DNA of 64,000 nucleotides from Streptomyces griseoluteus. Lineage in GTDB: Bacteria; Actinomycetota; Actinomycetes; Streptomycetales; Streptomycetaceae. Location of the stretch: positions 1 to 64,000 of the forward strand of contig NZ_SRRU01000011.1 of NCBI RefSeq assembly GCF_004784465.1, written 5' to 3'. A program made the position numbers and the translations under genes. The notes below the pieces were generated by a model that had not been told where the DNA came from, did not search any database, and saw only the letters and a program-made list of their open reading frames with translations. Of the stretch, positions 24,698 to 33,080 are shown one piece after another; within the stretch, counting starts at the first letter, position 1; each line of letters starts with the position of its first letter.

Positions 24698-26578
24698 ATG
24701 CCGTCACGCACCCCCCGCACCCTGCTCACCGCACTCGCCGCCGTCGCCCTGCTCGCCGGGACCACGGCCCTCACCGCCCCCGCCACCGCGGCGCCGGCCG
24801 CCGCGGCCGCCACCTGGGACACCGACCGCGCCGCCACCGCCTACGCCGCCAACCCCGCCGCCGTCACCGCCTCCGGCAGCGAGAAGGCCGGCACCGCCGC
24901 CGCGCTCGCCTTCGACGGCAACGGCGCCACCCGCTGGTCCAGCAACTTCGCCGACGACGCCTGGATCCGCGTCGACCTCGGCAGCACGATCCGCGTCGAC
25001 CGCGTGGTCCTCGACTGGGAGGCCGCGTACGGCAAGAGATACGTCCTGGAGGTCTCCCGCAACGGCACCGACTGGACGCCGTTCTACACCGAGACCGCGG
25101 GCACCGGCGGCTCCGTCACCGCGCACACCTACCCGCAGGAGGTGACCGGCCGCTACGTCCGCCTGCGCGGCCTCGAACGCGCCACGCCGTACGGGTACTC
25201 GCTGTACTCCTTCAAGGTCTACGGGGGTGAGCCCGCGGCCGCCTCCACCACCCGCACCAACCTCGCGCTCAACCACCCCGCGTACTCCAACCTCTACCAG
25301 CACGCCGGGAACTCACCGGCGTTCGTCACCGACGGCGGCTGGCCCGCCAGCCTCAAGGGCGACAGCACCCGTTGGTCCAGCGACTGGAACGCCGACCGGT
25401 GGGTGTCGGTCGACCTCGGCGCGACCTCCACCATCTCCTCCGTCGACCTGTACTGGGAGTCGGCCTACGCCGTCGACTACCTGCTCCAGGTCTCCGACGA
25501 CAACCGCACCTGGCGCACCGTGTACCAGCCGTCCGCCGCCGAGGTCTCGGCCCGCCGCGCCAACGTGCAGGCGCCCGGCGACGCGGCCGGACTGCACGAC
25601 GCGGTCACCCTCCCGACTCCGGCCACCGGGCGCTATGTCCGCATGCTCGGCAAGGAGCGCCGCTCCTTCTACAACCCGGCGCCCTCCACCGCGCAATTCG
25701 GCTACTCGCTCTACGAGTTCCAGGTCTGGGGCACCGGCGGCAGCGCCTCGGCGTCCTACCCGGCGCTGCCCGGCGAGCAGTCCGGCAGCTACCAGACCAC
25801 GTTCTTCGACGACTTCACCGGTGCGGCCCTCGACCGCTCCAAGTGGCGTGTGGTGCGCACCGGTTCCGAGATGGGGTCCGTCAACGGCGAGTCCCAGGCG
25901 TACGTCGACTCGGCCGACAACATCCGTACCGACAACGGCGAGCTGATCCTCCGGGCGAAGTACTGCAAGGGCTGCACCAAGGCGGGCGGCGGCACCTACG
26001 ACTTCACCTCCGGCCGCATCGACACCCACACCAAGTTCGACTTCAGCTACGGCAAGGTGAGCGCCCGGATGAAGCTGCCGGTCGGCGACGGGTTCTGGCC
26101 CGCCTTCTGGCTGCTGGGCAGCAACGTGGACGACCCGTCCGTCTCCTGGCCCGCGTCCGGTGAGACGGACATCATGGAGAACATCGGCTACGGCGACTGG
26201 ACCAGCTCCGCGCTGCACGGGCCCGGTTACTCGGCGGACGGTAACATCGGCGCCCGCCAGACCTACCCGAACGGCGGCCGCGCGGACCAGTGGCACACCT
26301 ACGCCGTGGAGTGGACGCCGACCGCGATGCGGTTCTACGTCGACGACCGACTCGTCCAGGAGACGACCCGCAACAAGCTGGAATCGACGCGCGGGCAGTG
26401 GGTGTTCGACCACAACCAGTACGTCATTCTGAACCTCGCCCTGGGCGGCGCCTACCCGGCCGGCTGGAACCAGGTCACCTCGCCGTACTGGGGGCTGCCG
26501 CAGTCCAGCGTGGACCGAATCGCCGGCGGGGGAGTGCAGGCGGAGGTGGACTGGGTGCGCGTGGAACAGAAGCGGTAG
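24698..26578 (+). CDS. Secreted GH16 beta-glucanase with two discoidin-type (F5/8C, CBM32-like) modules
   Basis: The 626-residue product has a signal peptide (MPSRTPRTLLTALAAVALLAGTTALTAPATAA). Two discoidin-like modules follow, about residues 35-180 (ATRWSSNFADDAWIRVDLGSTIRVDRVVLDWEAAYGKRYVLEVS) and 195-370 (STRWSSDWNADRWVSVDLGATSTISSVDLYWESAYAVDYLLQVS). The C-terminal 250 residues are GH16 with the catalytic motif GETDIMEN (ExDxxE). GH16 of this type hydrolyses beta-1,3- or mixed-linkage glucans such as laminarin. ATG 24698 follows GAGGAGAG and begins the signal peptide. In the operon it would make the oligosaccharides that the ABC system imports and the GH1 enzyme cleaves. Confidence 0.92.
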   Translation: MPSRTPRTLLTALAAVALLAGTTALTAPATAAPAAAAATWDTDRAATAYAANPAAVTASGSEKAGTAAALAFDGNGATRWSSNFADDAWIRVDLGSTIRVDRVVLDWEAAYGKRYVLEVSRNGTDWTPFYTETAGTGGSVTAHTYPQEVTGRYVRLRGLERATPYGYSLYSFKVYGGEPAAASTTRTNLALNHPAYSNLYQHAGNSPAFVTDGGWPASLKGDSTRWSSDWNADRWVSVDLGATSTISSVDLYWESAYAVDYLLQVSDDNRTWRTVYQPSAAEVSARRANVQAPGDAAGLHDAVTLPTPATGRYVRMLGKERRSFYNPAPSTAQFGYSLYEFQVWGTGGSASASYPALPGEQSGSYQTTFFDDFTGAALDRSKWRVVRTGSEMGSVNGESQAYVDSADNIRTDNGELILRAKYCKGCTKAGGGTYDFTSGRIDTHTKFDFSYGKVSARMKLPVGDGFWPAFWLLGSNVDDPSVSWPASGETDIMENIGYGDWTSSALHGPGYSADGNIGARQTYPNGGRADQWHTYAVEWTPTAMRFYVDDRLVQETTRNKLESTRGQWVFDHNQYVILNLALGGAYPAGWNQVTSPYWGLPQSSVDRIAGGGVQAEVDWVRVEQKR

Positions 26579-26642
26579 CCGTGCGGCGGATACTCTTCCG
26601 GCGCAGGCCGGTTCCGTGACCCCGCGCATGGAGGAGTGTCCC

Positions 26643-26880
26643 GTGCGGATCGACACCAGCAAGCCCCATCCCGCCCGCGTCTACGACTGGCTGCTGGGCG
26701 GGAAGGACAACTACCCGGTCGACCAGCAGGTGGGCGAGACGCTGCCCGAGCAGTCCCGGCGCAGCGCCGCCCGCAACCGGGAGTTCATGCACCGCGCCGC
26801 CGCATGGCTGGCGGCGCGGGGCATCGACCAGTTCCTCGACATCGGCACCGGCATCCCCACCGAGCCGAACCTGCACCAAA
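26643..26880 (+). pseudogene. Truncated SAM-dependent methyltransferase (DUF574/Methyltransf_19 type)
   Basis: GTG 26643 with GGAGGA in front starts VRIDTSKPHPARVYDWLLGGKDNYPVDQQ, the exact opening of the common actinomycete SAM-methyltransferase family of about 270 residues. It continues normally through RRSAARNREFMHRAAAWLAARGIDQFLDIGTGIPTEPNLHQ, which contains the SAM-binding DIGTG motif, and then stops being homologous. The frame runs on into a transposase piece. It is a disrupted gene; the remaining 80 residues cannot form a full enzyme. Confidence 0.85.
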
Positions 26881-27119
26881 GCGATCCCGCGCGGGAAGAA
26901 CGACGACGGGTCCGGCGTCGGCGGAAACTCCGCCTGAAGGCCGCCCTCCTCGGACGCTCCAGGGGCGGGCGGACCAGCAGGGTCCACCTCGCCGCCGACC
27001 GCAGGTGCCGCCCGCTGGCGTTCATCCTGACCGCCGGCCAGGCAGCGGACATCCGACTGCACCTGCCGCGGACCAAGGTCCCTCCGTACGGGAACGGGAA
27101 ACTGGTACTCCGGTCGTAA
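26881..27119 (+). mobile_element. IS5-type transposase fragment fused to the broken methyltransferase
   Basis: In frame with the methyltransferase start, 26881-27119 encodes LGRSRGGRTSRVHLAADRRCRPLAFILTAGQAAD, which is the catalytic-core entry of IS5/IS427-type transposases (GRSRGGLTTKIHLAxDxxGxPL). Only about 35 residues are recognisable, flanked by Arg-rich and Pro-rich junk. It is the scar of an insertion followed by deletion. Confidence 0.8.
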
Positions 27120-27338
27120 CGATCCGTCCGCCACTATGGCGACGCATTCGGTGTCGTGGAGTCCGCTGGCCGGCACCCGCGAGCTGAGATCGTACGATCG
27201 CGTCGCCATGAGTCCTGATGGCGCGGACGGAACGCAAGCGAAGCCCGCCTGCCCGTGGATCGGCTCGCCGTCCGGCCGGTGCCGTATACACAACGTCTGT
27301 TCCCATGCAGGGTGCACAGACATCAGCGAAGGAATCCC

Positions 27339-27671
27339 ATGATCTTCATCACCGCGAAGTTCCGAGTGCGTCCTGAAGACGCCGACCGTTGGCCCGAGAT
27401 CGCCGCTGACTTCACCCGGGAGACGCGCGCCGAGCCCGGCTGTCTGTGGTTCGACTGGTCGCGCAGCGTGGACGATCCGACGGAGTACGTCCTGGTCGAG
27501 GCCTTCCGCGACGACGAGGCAGGGGCCAGGCATGTGCAGTCCGCGCACTTCAAGGCTGCGCAGCAGACGCTGCCGCCGCATCTGGTCGAGACGCCGCGCA
27601 TCGTGAACGTGAGCGTTCCGCAGGATGACTGGTCGTTCCTTGGGGAGATGGCGGTCCCAGGACAGCAGTAG
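27339..27671 (+). CDS. ABM-domain quinol monooxygenase-like protein
   Basis: The 110-residue product starts at ATG 27339 behind GAAGGAA. It is a single antibiotic-biosynthesis-monooxygenase (YgiN-like) ferredoxin-fold domain: FITAKFRVRPEDADRWPEIAADFTRETRAEPGCLWFDWSRSVDDPTEYVLVEAFRDDEAGARHVQSAHFKAAQQTLPPHLVETPRIVNV. The conserved RAEPGCLWF and SAHF stretches match small dimeric proteins that oxidise quinones or catechols without cofactor. No biosynthetic cluster is adjacent, so a housekeeping quinone-related role is as likely as one in a secondary pathway. It is intact, though surrounded by gene debris. Confidence 0.85.
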   Translation: MIFITAKFRVRPEDADRWPEIAADFTRETRAEPGCLWFDWSRSVDDPTEYVLVEAFRDDEAGARHVQSAHFKAAQQTLPPHLVETPRIVNVSVPQDDWSFLGEMAVPGQQ

Positions 27672-27919
27672 CTCCTTGTCCATGCCTCAGAGCGGTGGGC
27701 TCGCGCTACGACCGCCACGGCTCCCCGCTCCGTCCGCGGCGCTCACGGGGGCACAGCAGGGCGAGTGCGGACACTTCGAGGGGAGGCCGAGTAGGTCGCC
27801 ACGGCGTCGTGGGCGTCGGCGGCACGCAGCAGCCCTGGCCCGGCGCACTGAGCGGCGTCCATACCGAAGGGCAGCGGCGGCCGCCGCTGCCCTTCGGCAC
27901 GGCACGTGTCGGGCGGAGG

Positions 27920-28381
27920 AAGCGACATCTGCTCACCTGTCCCGTGGTCGTCGGCCGGGGCACGCGGCTCTTCCCCACGACCGGCTCGGAGACTGGACTT
28001 GAGCTGGACGACTTGCAGTCCACCCCGAAGGGCGGAGGGCTGACCGCCACGGTTGCGACCGTGGGCATTCGGCAGTACGCGAGCGCGAGCGATGCCGCCG
28101 AGTCGTTCACCGCGATGGAGAAGGCACTCGAGACCTGCCACCAGGAGACCTATCAGGGGTCGGTGCTGAAGTACTCGCCGATGAGCGTGGACAAGCTCGG
28201 CGATCAGTCCTTGGGCGTACGCATCGACAGCGACGGCACCACGCTGCTCCAGCAGTTCACCCTCGACGGGCCCACCCTGATCAACGTCGGCACCGGCGGC
28301 CTCACGAACGCGGAAGCCGACACGGCCACCAAGCTCCTGCGCGACCAGGTCGACCGGTACGAGGCCGCAGCCCGGAAGTAG
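27920..28381 (+). pseudogene. Chimeric remnant: RibD-C-type reductase fragment joined to a PknH-like sensor tail
   Basis: The frame contains HLLTCPVVVGRGTRLFPTTGSETGLELDD, the conserved C-terminal piece of RibD_C/dihydrofolate-reductase-like proteins (CPVVVGRGTRLFP). About 15 residues later it continues as IRQYASASDAAESFTAMEKALETCHQETYQGSVLKYSPMSVDKLGDQSLGVRIDSDGTTLLQQFTLDGPTLINVGTGGLTNAEADTATKLLRDQVDRYEAAARK, which resembles the C-terminal half of extracytoplasmic PknH-like sensor lipoproteins. Neither part is complete and no signal peptide or credible start is present upstream. Most likely a deletion fused two unrelated genes in frame. Confidence 0.6.
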
Positions 28382-28521
28382 GCCGGGCTGCGAGAGTGTG
28401 CATCCTTTGCCCACCTTGATCGGAACTTTGCCGCCCCTTTGTCAGGGCCGCGAAAGCAGCCCGGCTCGGTGGACTACCGTCTTCGGGCCGGTCAGCCGAC
28501 TCAGGGGGAGCAGAAGACGCC

Positions 28522-28883
28522 ATGGGCGACCACAGCGACGGCAAGATACTCGATATCAGGATGGCCGATCTGAAGGCGACGGCCCCGCATTTCCACACGC
28601 ACAGCTCCGACCTGGCCAAGGCGCTGACCAAGCTCAAGACCGCTTTGGCGGCGGCCGGTTCGCCGTGGGTGACGACGAGCAGGGGAAGAAGTTCCACGAG
28701 CACTCCGGCCCGCACGTCAAGAGGATGGAGACCGCCGCCGGGATTCTCGCGCTCGGCCTGGCCAGCATCGAAGCGGCCATGACAGACATGGCCGACGGTC
28801 ACATCGACAACGAACTGATGATCCGCTCGATGTTCAGCAAGGTCCAGGCCGCCCCGCACGACGGCCACGGGAGCGCGCGGTGA
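28522..28883 (+). pseudogene. WXG100-like (ESX secreted) protein gene with apparent one-base frameshift
   Basis: ATG 28522 opens MGDHSDGKILDIRMADLKATAPHFHTHSSDLAKALTKLKTALAAAGSPW; then the frame is lost. In the next frame the homology continues without a gap as DDEQGKKFHEHSGPHVKRMETAAGILALGLASIEAAMTDMADGHIDNELMIRSMFSKVQAAP up to a stop at 28881-28883. The break is at the GGG of 28667-28669: one more G would restore SPWGDDEQGKKF, the typical WxG-turn of WXG100 proteins, giving 120 residues. The two long helices around a central WG fit the ESX/type VII substrate fold. The stop overlaps the GTG of the downstream effector gene, so the two form one operon. A sequencing error in the G run is possible. 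Confidence 0.7.
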
Positions 28884-30171
28884 GCGCGGCCGACAAGGCC
28901 AAAGAGATCGTCCAGGACCTGACCGGCATGTGGTGGCCGGATGCGGACGAAGGGGGGCTGCGGGACGCGGCCAAAGCATGGCGGGACTTCGCCGACGACC
29001 TGGAAGACGTGACGGCCGCCGCGAACAAGTCGGCGCGCGGCATCATCGAGCACAACAAGGGCGAGGCGATATCCGCCTTCGACGACCCGTTCTGGCGTCG
29101 CTACTACCACGACGGCCACGGCTGGCTGCAGGACATGATCGATGGCGCCCGCGACATGGCCAAGGCCCTCGACCAGTACGCCGACGTCGTCCACAAGGCC
29201 GTGAAGCATCTGGAACACGAGCTGGAGATCGTCGGCGCCACCATCGTGGCCGGCACAGCCCTCGCGGTCTTCACGCTCGGCATCTCAGAAGGCGCCGCGA
29301 TTGCCGCCACCGCCTCGATCCTGGAGCTGTCCGCCACGCTCGGCGTCACCGTGTCCACCGAGATCGCCGCCATCGCCGGCACCACCCTGGCCACGGCCGC
29401 CATCGGTGGACTCGAGTCGATCACCGTCGACCTCGCCGTCACCCAGCCCGTCGCCATCGCCACCGGCGAGAGCAAGGGCTTCAGCCTCGACGAGGTGAGC
29501 GACTCCGCCCGCTACGGCATGGAGTTCGGCGGCGCGTTCGGAGCAGGTGGGAGCACAGCCCGCATCGTCGCCGAGAACGGCGGAATGGAGGGCCTGTTCA
29601 ACGGCTTCCGGCTGAACACGCGGCCCTCGACGAGATGGGCAAGTCCCGTACGTGGAAGCTGATCCAGTCCCCCGACTCGAAGATTCCGGCTCCTCCGGCG
29701 CGGGCCGGCGACCACGAGTTGGTCTCGGGCGACCCGGTCTACTTCGGGAAGAACACCACCACCGTGGGTTACGACGAGCGCACCCTGAACAATCTGCAAC
29801 GGGTCGCCCGTGTTCCCGGCGTACACGACGTGGTCGTTCACGGAACGGACGAGGGGGTTTTCGTCCCCGGCCGCATCAACGCCGCGGGAAAGACCCTCAC
29901 AGACTTCGAAGTGCATCCCAACCACATCGCGGACGCGATCCGCAGCAATCCCAACTACCACGGTGAACCGGTGCGCCTCATCTCCTGCTACTCCGGCGCG
30001 GACGCGAGACCGCCCGAGCTGCCCCTCGCGCAGTCCGTGGCCAACGAGCTCGGCGTGCCCGTGACGGCGCCCACGAGCAAGGTGGGAACGTCCCCCCAGC
30101 TCGGCCTCAACCAGACCCCCACCATCGGCAACAATGGCTACTGGCGCACCTACCTGCCCATGGCCCACTAG
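28880..30171 (+). pseudogene. ESX-type polymorphic toxin with caspase-like C-terminal domain, frameshifted
   Basis: GTG 28880 starts MSAADKAKEIVQDLTGMWWPDADEGGLRDAAKAWRDFADDLEDV, a WXG/LXG-like helical head. A hydrophobic Ala/Gly/Thr-rich middle follows (VGATIVAGTALAVFTLGISEGAAIAATASILELSATLGVTVSTEIAAIAGTTLATAAIGG), probably a membrane-passing segment. At about 29617-29620 the frame breaks; in the next frame the sequence continues as AALDEMGKSRTWKLIQSPDSKIPAPP and a C-terminal domain with VVVHGTDEG (His codon at 29839) and VRLISCYSGAD (Cys codon at 29986), the His-Cys layout of caspase-like peptidases. One added base would give about 430 residues in one chain. The pretoxin head and protease tail, followed by a candidate immunity gene, indicate an interbacterial toxin. 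Confidence 0.65.
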
Positions 30172-30192
30172 GGCAGGCTCACAGGAGTGAAA

Positions 30193-31182
30193 ATGATCAA
30201 GCGAGCGGGCTTCTACCGGGAGATCGGCGGTCAGGCCACCACGGCAGACGATGCGCCGTCGCTGCGAGATGCCGTACAGGACAGTGGGCCCTGGGACGAG
30301 GACCGTATCCTCGCCTACCTGGAATCGGCCCTGGAGATCTACTCCACGATGGGCGCCGAGCGCGACGTCCTCACTGGCGAAGAGTGGATCGTCGGCTCCG
30401 GATCCCTGATGACGGATGGCATCTGGCTCTGGCCCGTCGATCTCACGTACTACGTACGGCGTCACCACGCTGCACTGCCGCAGGAATTCCTGGACCACAT
30501 CCGGGCCAACCACTACTCGGTCCCTGACGTGCCCGACGAACGGGCCAGGCGCATTTTCCAGGAGGAGTTCCCGGACCACGCCCCCGCCGCGGCCCCGTCC
30601 AAGGCTGCGGGCTTCTTCACCTGGTACGTGCCGAAACTGGACAGCGCGCGCGCCCATCAGCTCCTCACGCATCTGGAGACCGCCGGGCTTTCCGCCGTGC
30701 ACCCGCTGACCAATGCCCTCTTCGGATTCCGCGAGACGCCGGTCGGAAACCGTGAGCCGCTGATGGGTGATGGCGCAGCCCTAGCCGCCGCCTTGGCCGA
30801 CGATCGCTACTCGAAGGCCGAGTTCACCTGCTGGAAGGGCTACGACCAGTCCCTGACCGGCATCGTGCGACGGACGGACGAGACGACACAGAGCATCACG
30901 CTGCGCCTCACCGACGTCCCCGTGTCCGACCGCGAGGAGGCGGTCGCGGCACTGGTGCGCACGCTCGATCAGGATGCGGCCGACTGCCGCGGGTTCGTCA
31001 TCGACCGAGCCGGCGTTTCGGCTTCCCAGGACTGGGACCGCATCCTCGTCGGCGACGGAGGGCACTTCACCGTGTGGCCCGACACCGTCGGCATCCTCCG
31101 GGACCGCGTGGGCAACCATCCCGAGCTGGCCGGCAGCAAGCCGACTGCTTACGGCCCACTCGACGTGTTCCACCGCGCGTGA
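30193..31182 (+). CDS. Probable immunity protein of the ESX toxin locus
   Basis: The 329-residue product starts at ATG 30193 behind CAGGAG, 21 bases after the toxin stop. It is acidic and cytoplasmic, without membrane segments or signal peptide. The first 130 residues (WDEDRILAYLESALEIYSTMGAERDVLTGEEWIVGSGSLMTDGIWLWPVDLTYYVRRHHAALPQEFLDHIRANHY) look like a conserved actinomycete domain of unknown function that ends with the VPDERARRIF turn. The remainder is a beta-rich second half with no recognised family. Position, acidity and lack of other features support a cognate immunity role, which is inference. Unlike its partners it is intact, which is what one expects if other toxins of this type still reach the cell. 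Confidence 0.6.
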   Translation: MIKRAGFYREIGGQATTADDAPSLRDAVQDSGPWDEDRILAYLESALEIYSTMGAERDVLTGEEWIVGSGSLMTDGIWLWPVDLTYYVRRHHAALPQEFLDHIRANHYSVPDVPDERARRIFQEEFPDHAPAAAPSKAAGFFTWYVPKLDSARAHQLLTHLETAGLSAVHPLTNALFGFRETPVGNREPLMGDGAALAAALADDRYSKAEFTCWKGYDQSLTGIVRRTDETTQSITLRLTDVPVSDREEAVAALVRTLDQDAADCRGFVIDRAGVSASQDWDRILVGDGGHFTVWPDTVGILRDRVGNHPELAGSKPTAYGPLDVFHRA

Positions 31183-31276
31183 ACCGTCGACCGCGCTACC
31201 GTCCCCGGCACTGGTCCGACGGTCCTGATCGGGGCTCCGGCCGTTCAGGGTGCGGACGGTGTCGGTTGATCAGTCC

Positions 31277-31648
31277 TTACCGAGGGGGTATACAGCGGAA
31301 GGGGCAGCGAGCGCCCGTCCGGCGGCCGGACGGTCCAGGCAGGGTGAGCGGTCTGTCGTCGCCGTCCGGAGGCGGTGACCAGGGCACGACCACGCCGTCG
31401 GCGCACAGCTTGCGCATGCCGGCCTCGTCCGACGTGAACACGGTGACCGGGCCGGGCTGCCGCAGGGCGACGGCGGCGGGGGCCTCGTCGATGGCGTACT
31501 TGTGCCCGTGCAGGCCCGTCTCCTTGAGAAGGCTGGTCGTCTCCTCGGCGATCTCCTCGGTCACCGGCACGGTACGGGCCAAGGAGGGCGCCCAGTGCCA
31601 GGCCGGCGGGCAGTGCGGCGGACGGTATGCCTCGATGAGGGTGCTGCT
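31277..31648 (-). pseudogene. PIN-domain (VapC-like) protein remnant
   Basis: On the minus strand from 31648 the frame reads STLIEAYRPPHC, then LARTVPVTEEIAEETTSLLKETGLHGHKYAIDEAPAAVALRQPGPVTVFTSDEAGMRKLC. The last two thirds are the typical C-terminal half of Streptomyces PIN-domain proteins (TSLLxxTGLHGHKYAIDAxVAAxALRQPGPVTVLTSDxxDMxxLC), keeping the later acidic residues. The N-terminal Asp-containing start (VDTS-like) is missing, and the ORF start has unrelated sequence derived from the antisense helicase piece. The nuclease site is therefore incomplete. The remnant is cut exactly where the helicase fragment begins on the other strand. Confidence 0.5.
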
Positions 31649-31658
31649 CGGTGCGGAC

Positions 31659-32093
31659 CCGCCCGTGTCACTGACCCGCCGCGCCGAGGCGTCCCTTGCC
31701 GAACAGCGCGAGAGCGACGCCCCCGGAGCGGTGCATCCGGGCGGTACTTTGATCACTCGCGTGGGCAGCGATGTCCGCTGGTGGACCTGGGCCGGCTACC
31801 GCGCCAACGCCACCCTTGGTGCAACTCTCCAGTCGGTCGCTGATCCTGTGCAACGTCCGACGGACTGTTGGGTGCGCCTACGCGAAGACCTCACTCCGGC
31901 CGCCTGGCACGCGGCTCGCGAGAGCGTAGGTGAAAACCTGGTACTTCCCGACGTGGACGGCCGGGCAGTACGGGGACTGAAGTTTTCGGCCGCTCTCCCC
32001 GCGCGCCTGGCAATCGCGACGGTGGCAGCCAGGCTGGCGGACTTTCAGGGCGCTCGTACCGTCCTGGCCGAGCCAGCGCGTCTACTGTTCTGA
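31659..32093 (+). pseudogene. C-terminal fragment of a DEAD/DEAH-type helicase
   Basis: From about 31659 the plus frame encodes SLTRRAEASLAEQRESDAPG and then HPGGTLITRVGSDVRWWTWAGYRANATLGATLQSVADPVQRPTDCWVRLREDLTPAAWHAARESVGENLVLPDVDGRAVRGLKFSAALPARLAIATVAARLADFQGARTVLAEPARLLF with a proper stop at 32093. The RWWTWAGYRANATL and ALPxxLAxATVAARLAD stretches are the C-terminal end of large ATP-dependent helicases found in Streptomyces. All motor motifs are absent because the 5' part is deleted. It is a 3' remnant only. Confidence 0.65.
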
Positions 32094-32178
32094 GCGGATC
32101 GACCCGAGTCCTGGACTGTGAGGCCGAGGAACGAGTTCGCCAGTGCTCGGGAACGGAGGCTCTCGGCACTCAGCCCCC

Positions 32179-32973
32179 TCAGCGAGCTGCCAACTCCAGC
32201 ACCTTGGCCTGAACCGTCCCGGCAGGGGCCGAATCCGGTTCCACCGCCATCTCCGCGGCGCTGATCCGCCCGTGCCGCCACAGCCACGCCACGTCCCGGC
32301 CGAAGGACCACACCAGGGAGCCCAGGGCCGCCAGGACCACAGTGAGTTCGGCCGGGTGGGGGAGGAGGGAGGAGCCGGCTATCAGGAGGGCAATGCCCTG
32401 GACGGCGGCGACTGTTTTGCGGGCGAAGGACGGGGGGAGGGGGGCGTTGAGCCAGGGAGCGAAGTGGGCGGCGGCCACGAAGGCGTAGCGCATCGCGCCG
32501 ATGAGGAGGACCCACGGGCCCAGAAGAGTGGAGACGTAGACGCTGAGGACCAGGATGAGGAAGGCGTCCACCTCCATGTCGAAGCGGGCGCCCAGCGTGC
32601 TGCAGGTGCCGGTGCGGCGGGCGACCTTGCCGTCGACGCCGTCCAGGAGGAGGGCCACGGCCGTGAGGCCGACCAGGAGGGTGACCGGCGGGGTGCTCTG
32701 GAAGGAGTCCGCGACCAGCGCGGTGACCCCGCCGACGAGGGTGGCCCGGCCGAGGGTGACCCGGTTCGCCGGGCCGAAGGAGCGCAGCGCGGAGCGGTGC
32801 AGGGCGCGCGAGAGCACCGCCCAGGTGGCGAACGCGAAGGCGAGCCCCGACAGCCAGCCGGCCACCCCCATGCCGATGGCTGGGCCGAGCAGGGCGAGCA
32901 GCAGGATCTGTACGCCCGCTCCCACGGCCGTCTCCTGCTGAAGCCTCGCGTCATACGTGTTGTTCAGGGCCAC
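32179..32973 (-). CDS. CDP-alcohol phosphatidyltransferase family protein
   Basis: The 264-residue product starts at GTG 32973 with GGAGGATG in front. It has six to seven hydrophobic segments and the complete CDP-OH_P active-site motif in LLDGVDGKVARRTGTCSTLGARFDMEVDAF (D-x2-DG-x2-AR-x8-G-x3-D-x3-D form). These enzymes move a phosphoalcohol from a CDP-activated donor to another alcohol, usually in phospholipid synthesis. The gene diverges from the dehydrogenase gene with a gap of 107 bases, so it may share control with the pathway block to its right, which also has a glycosyltransferase and a lipid flippase-like protein. The acceptor is not deducible. The family call is firm. Confidence 0.9.
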   Translation of the reverse strand: MALNNTYDARLQQETAVGAGVQILLLALLGPAIGMGVAGWLSGLAFAFATWAVLSRALHRSALRSFGPANRVTLGRATLVGGVTALVADSFQSTPPVTLLVGLTAVALLLDGVDGKVARRTGTCSTLGARFDMEVDAFLILVLSVYVSTLLGPWVLLIGAMRYAFVAAAHFAPWLNAPLPPSFARKTVAAVQGIALLIAGSSLLPHPAELTVVLAALGSLVWSFGRDVAWLWRHGRISAAEMAVEPDSAPAGTVQAKVLELAAR

Positions 32974-33080
32974 CGCGCATCCTCCGGCCGAGTGACAGAG
33001 TCGATCAAGGCCGCGTACTGTGCGCGGCCTGTGCCCTTCTCGGTACGTGAGCAAGTTCCCGATCGTTCAGGAGGATGCCG

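Noticed and set aside
31074..31658. Upstream part of the helicase-remnant frame as coding sequence
   Set aside because: Before 31659 the translation has no homology and runs opposite to the PIN remnant; only the tail is helicase-like.
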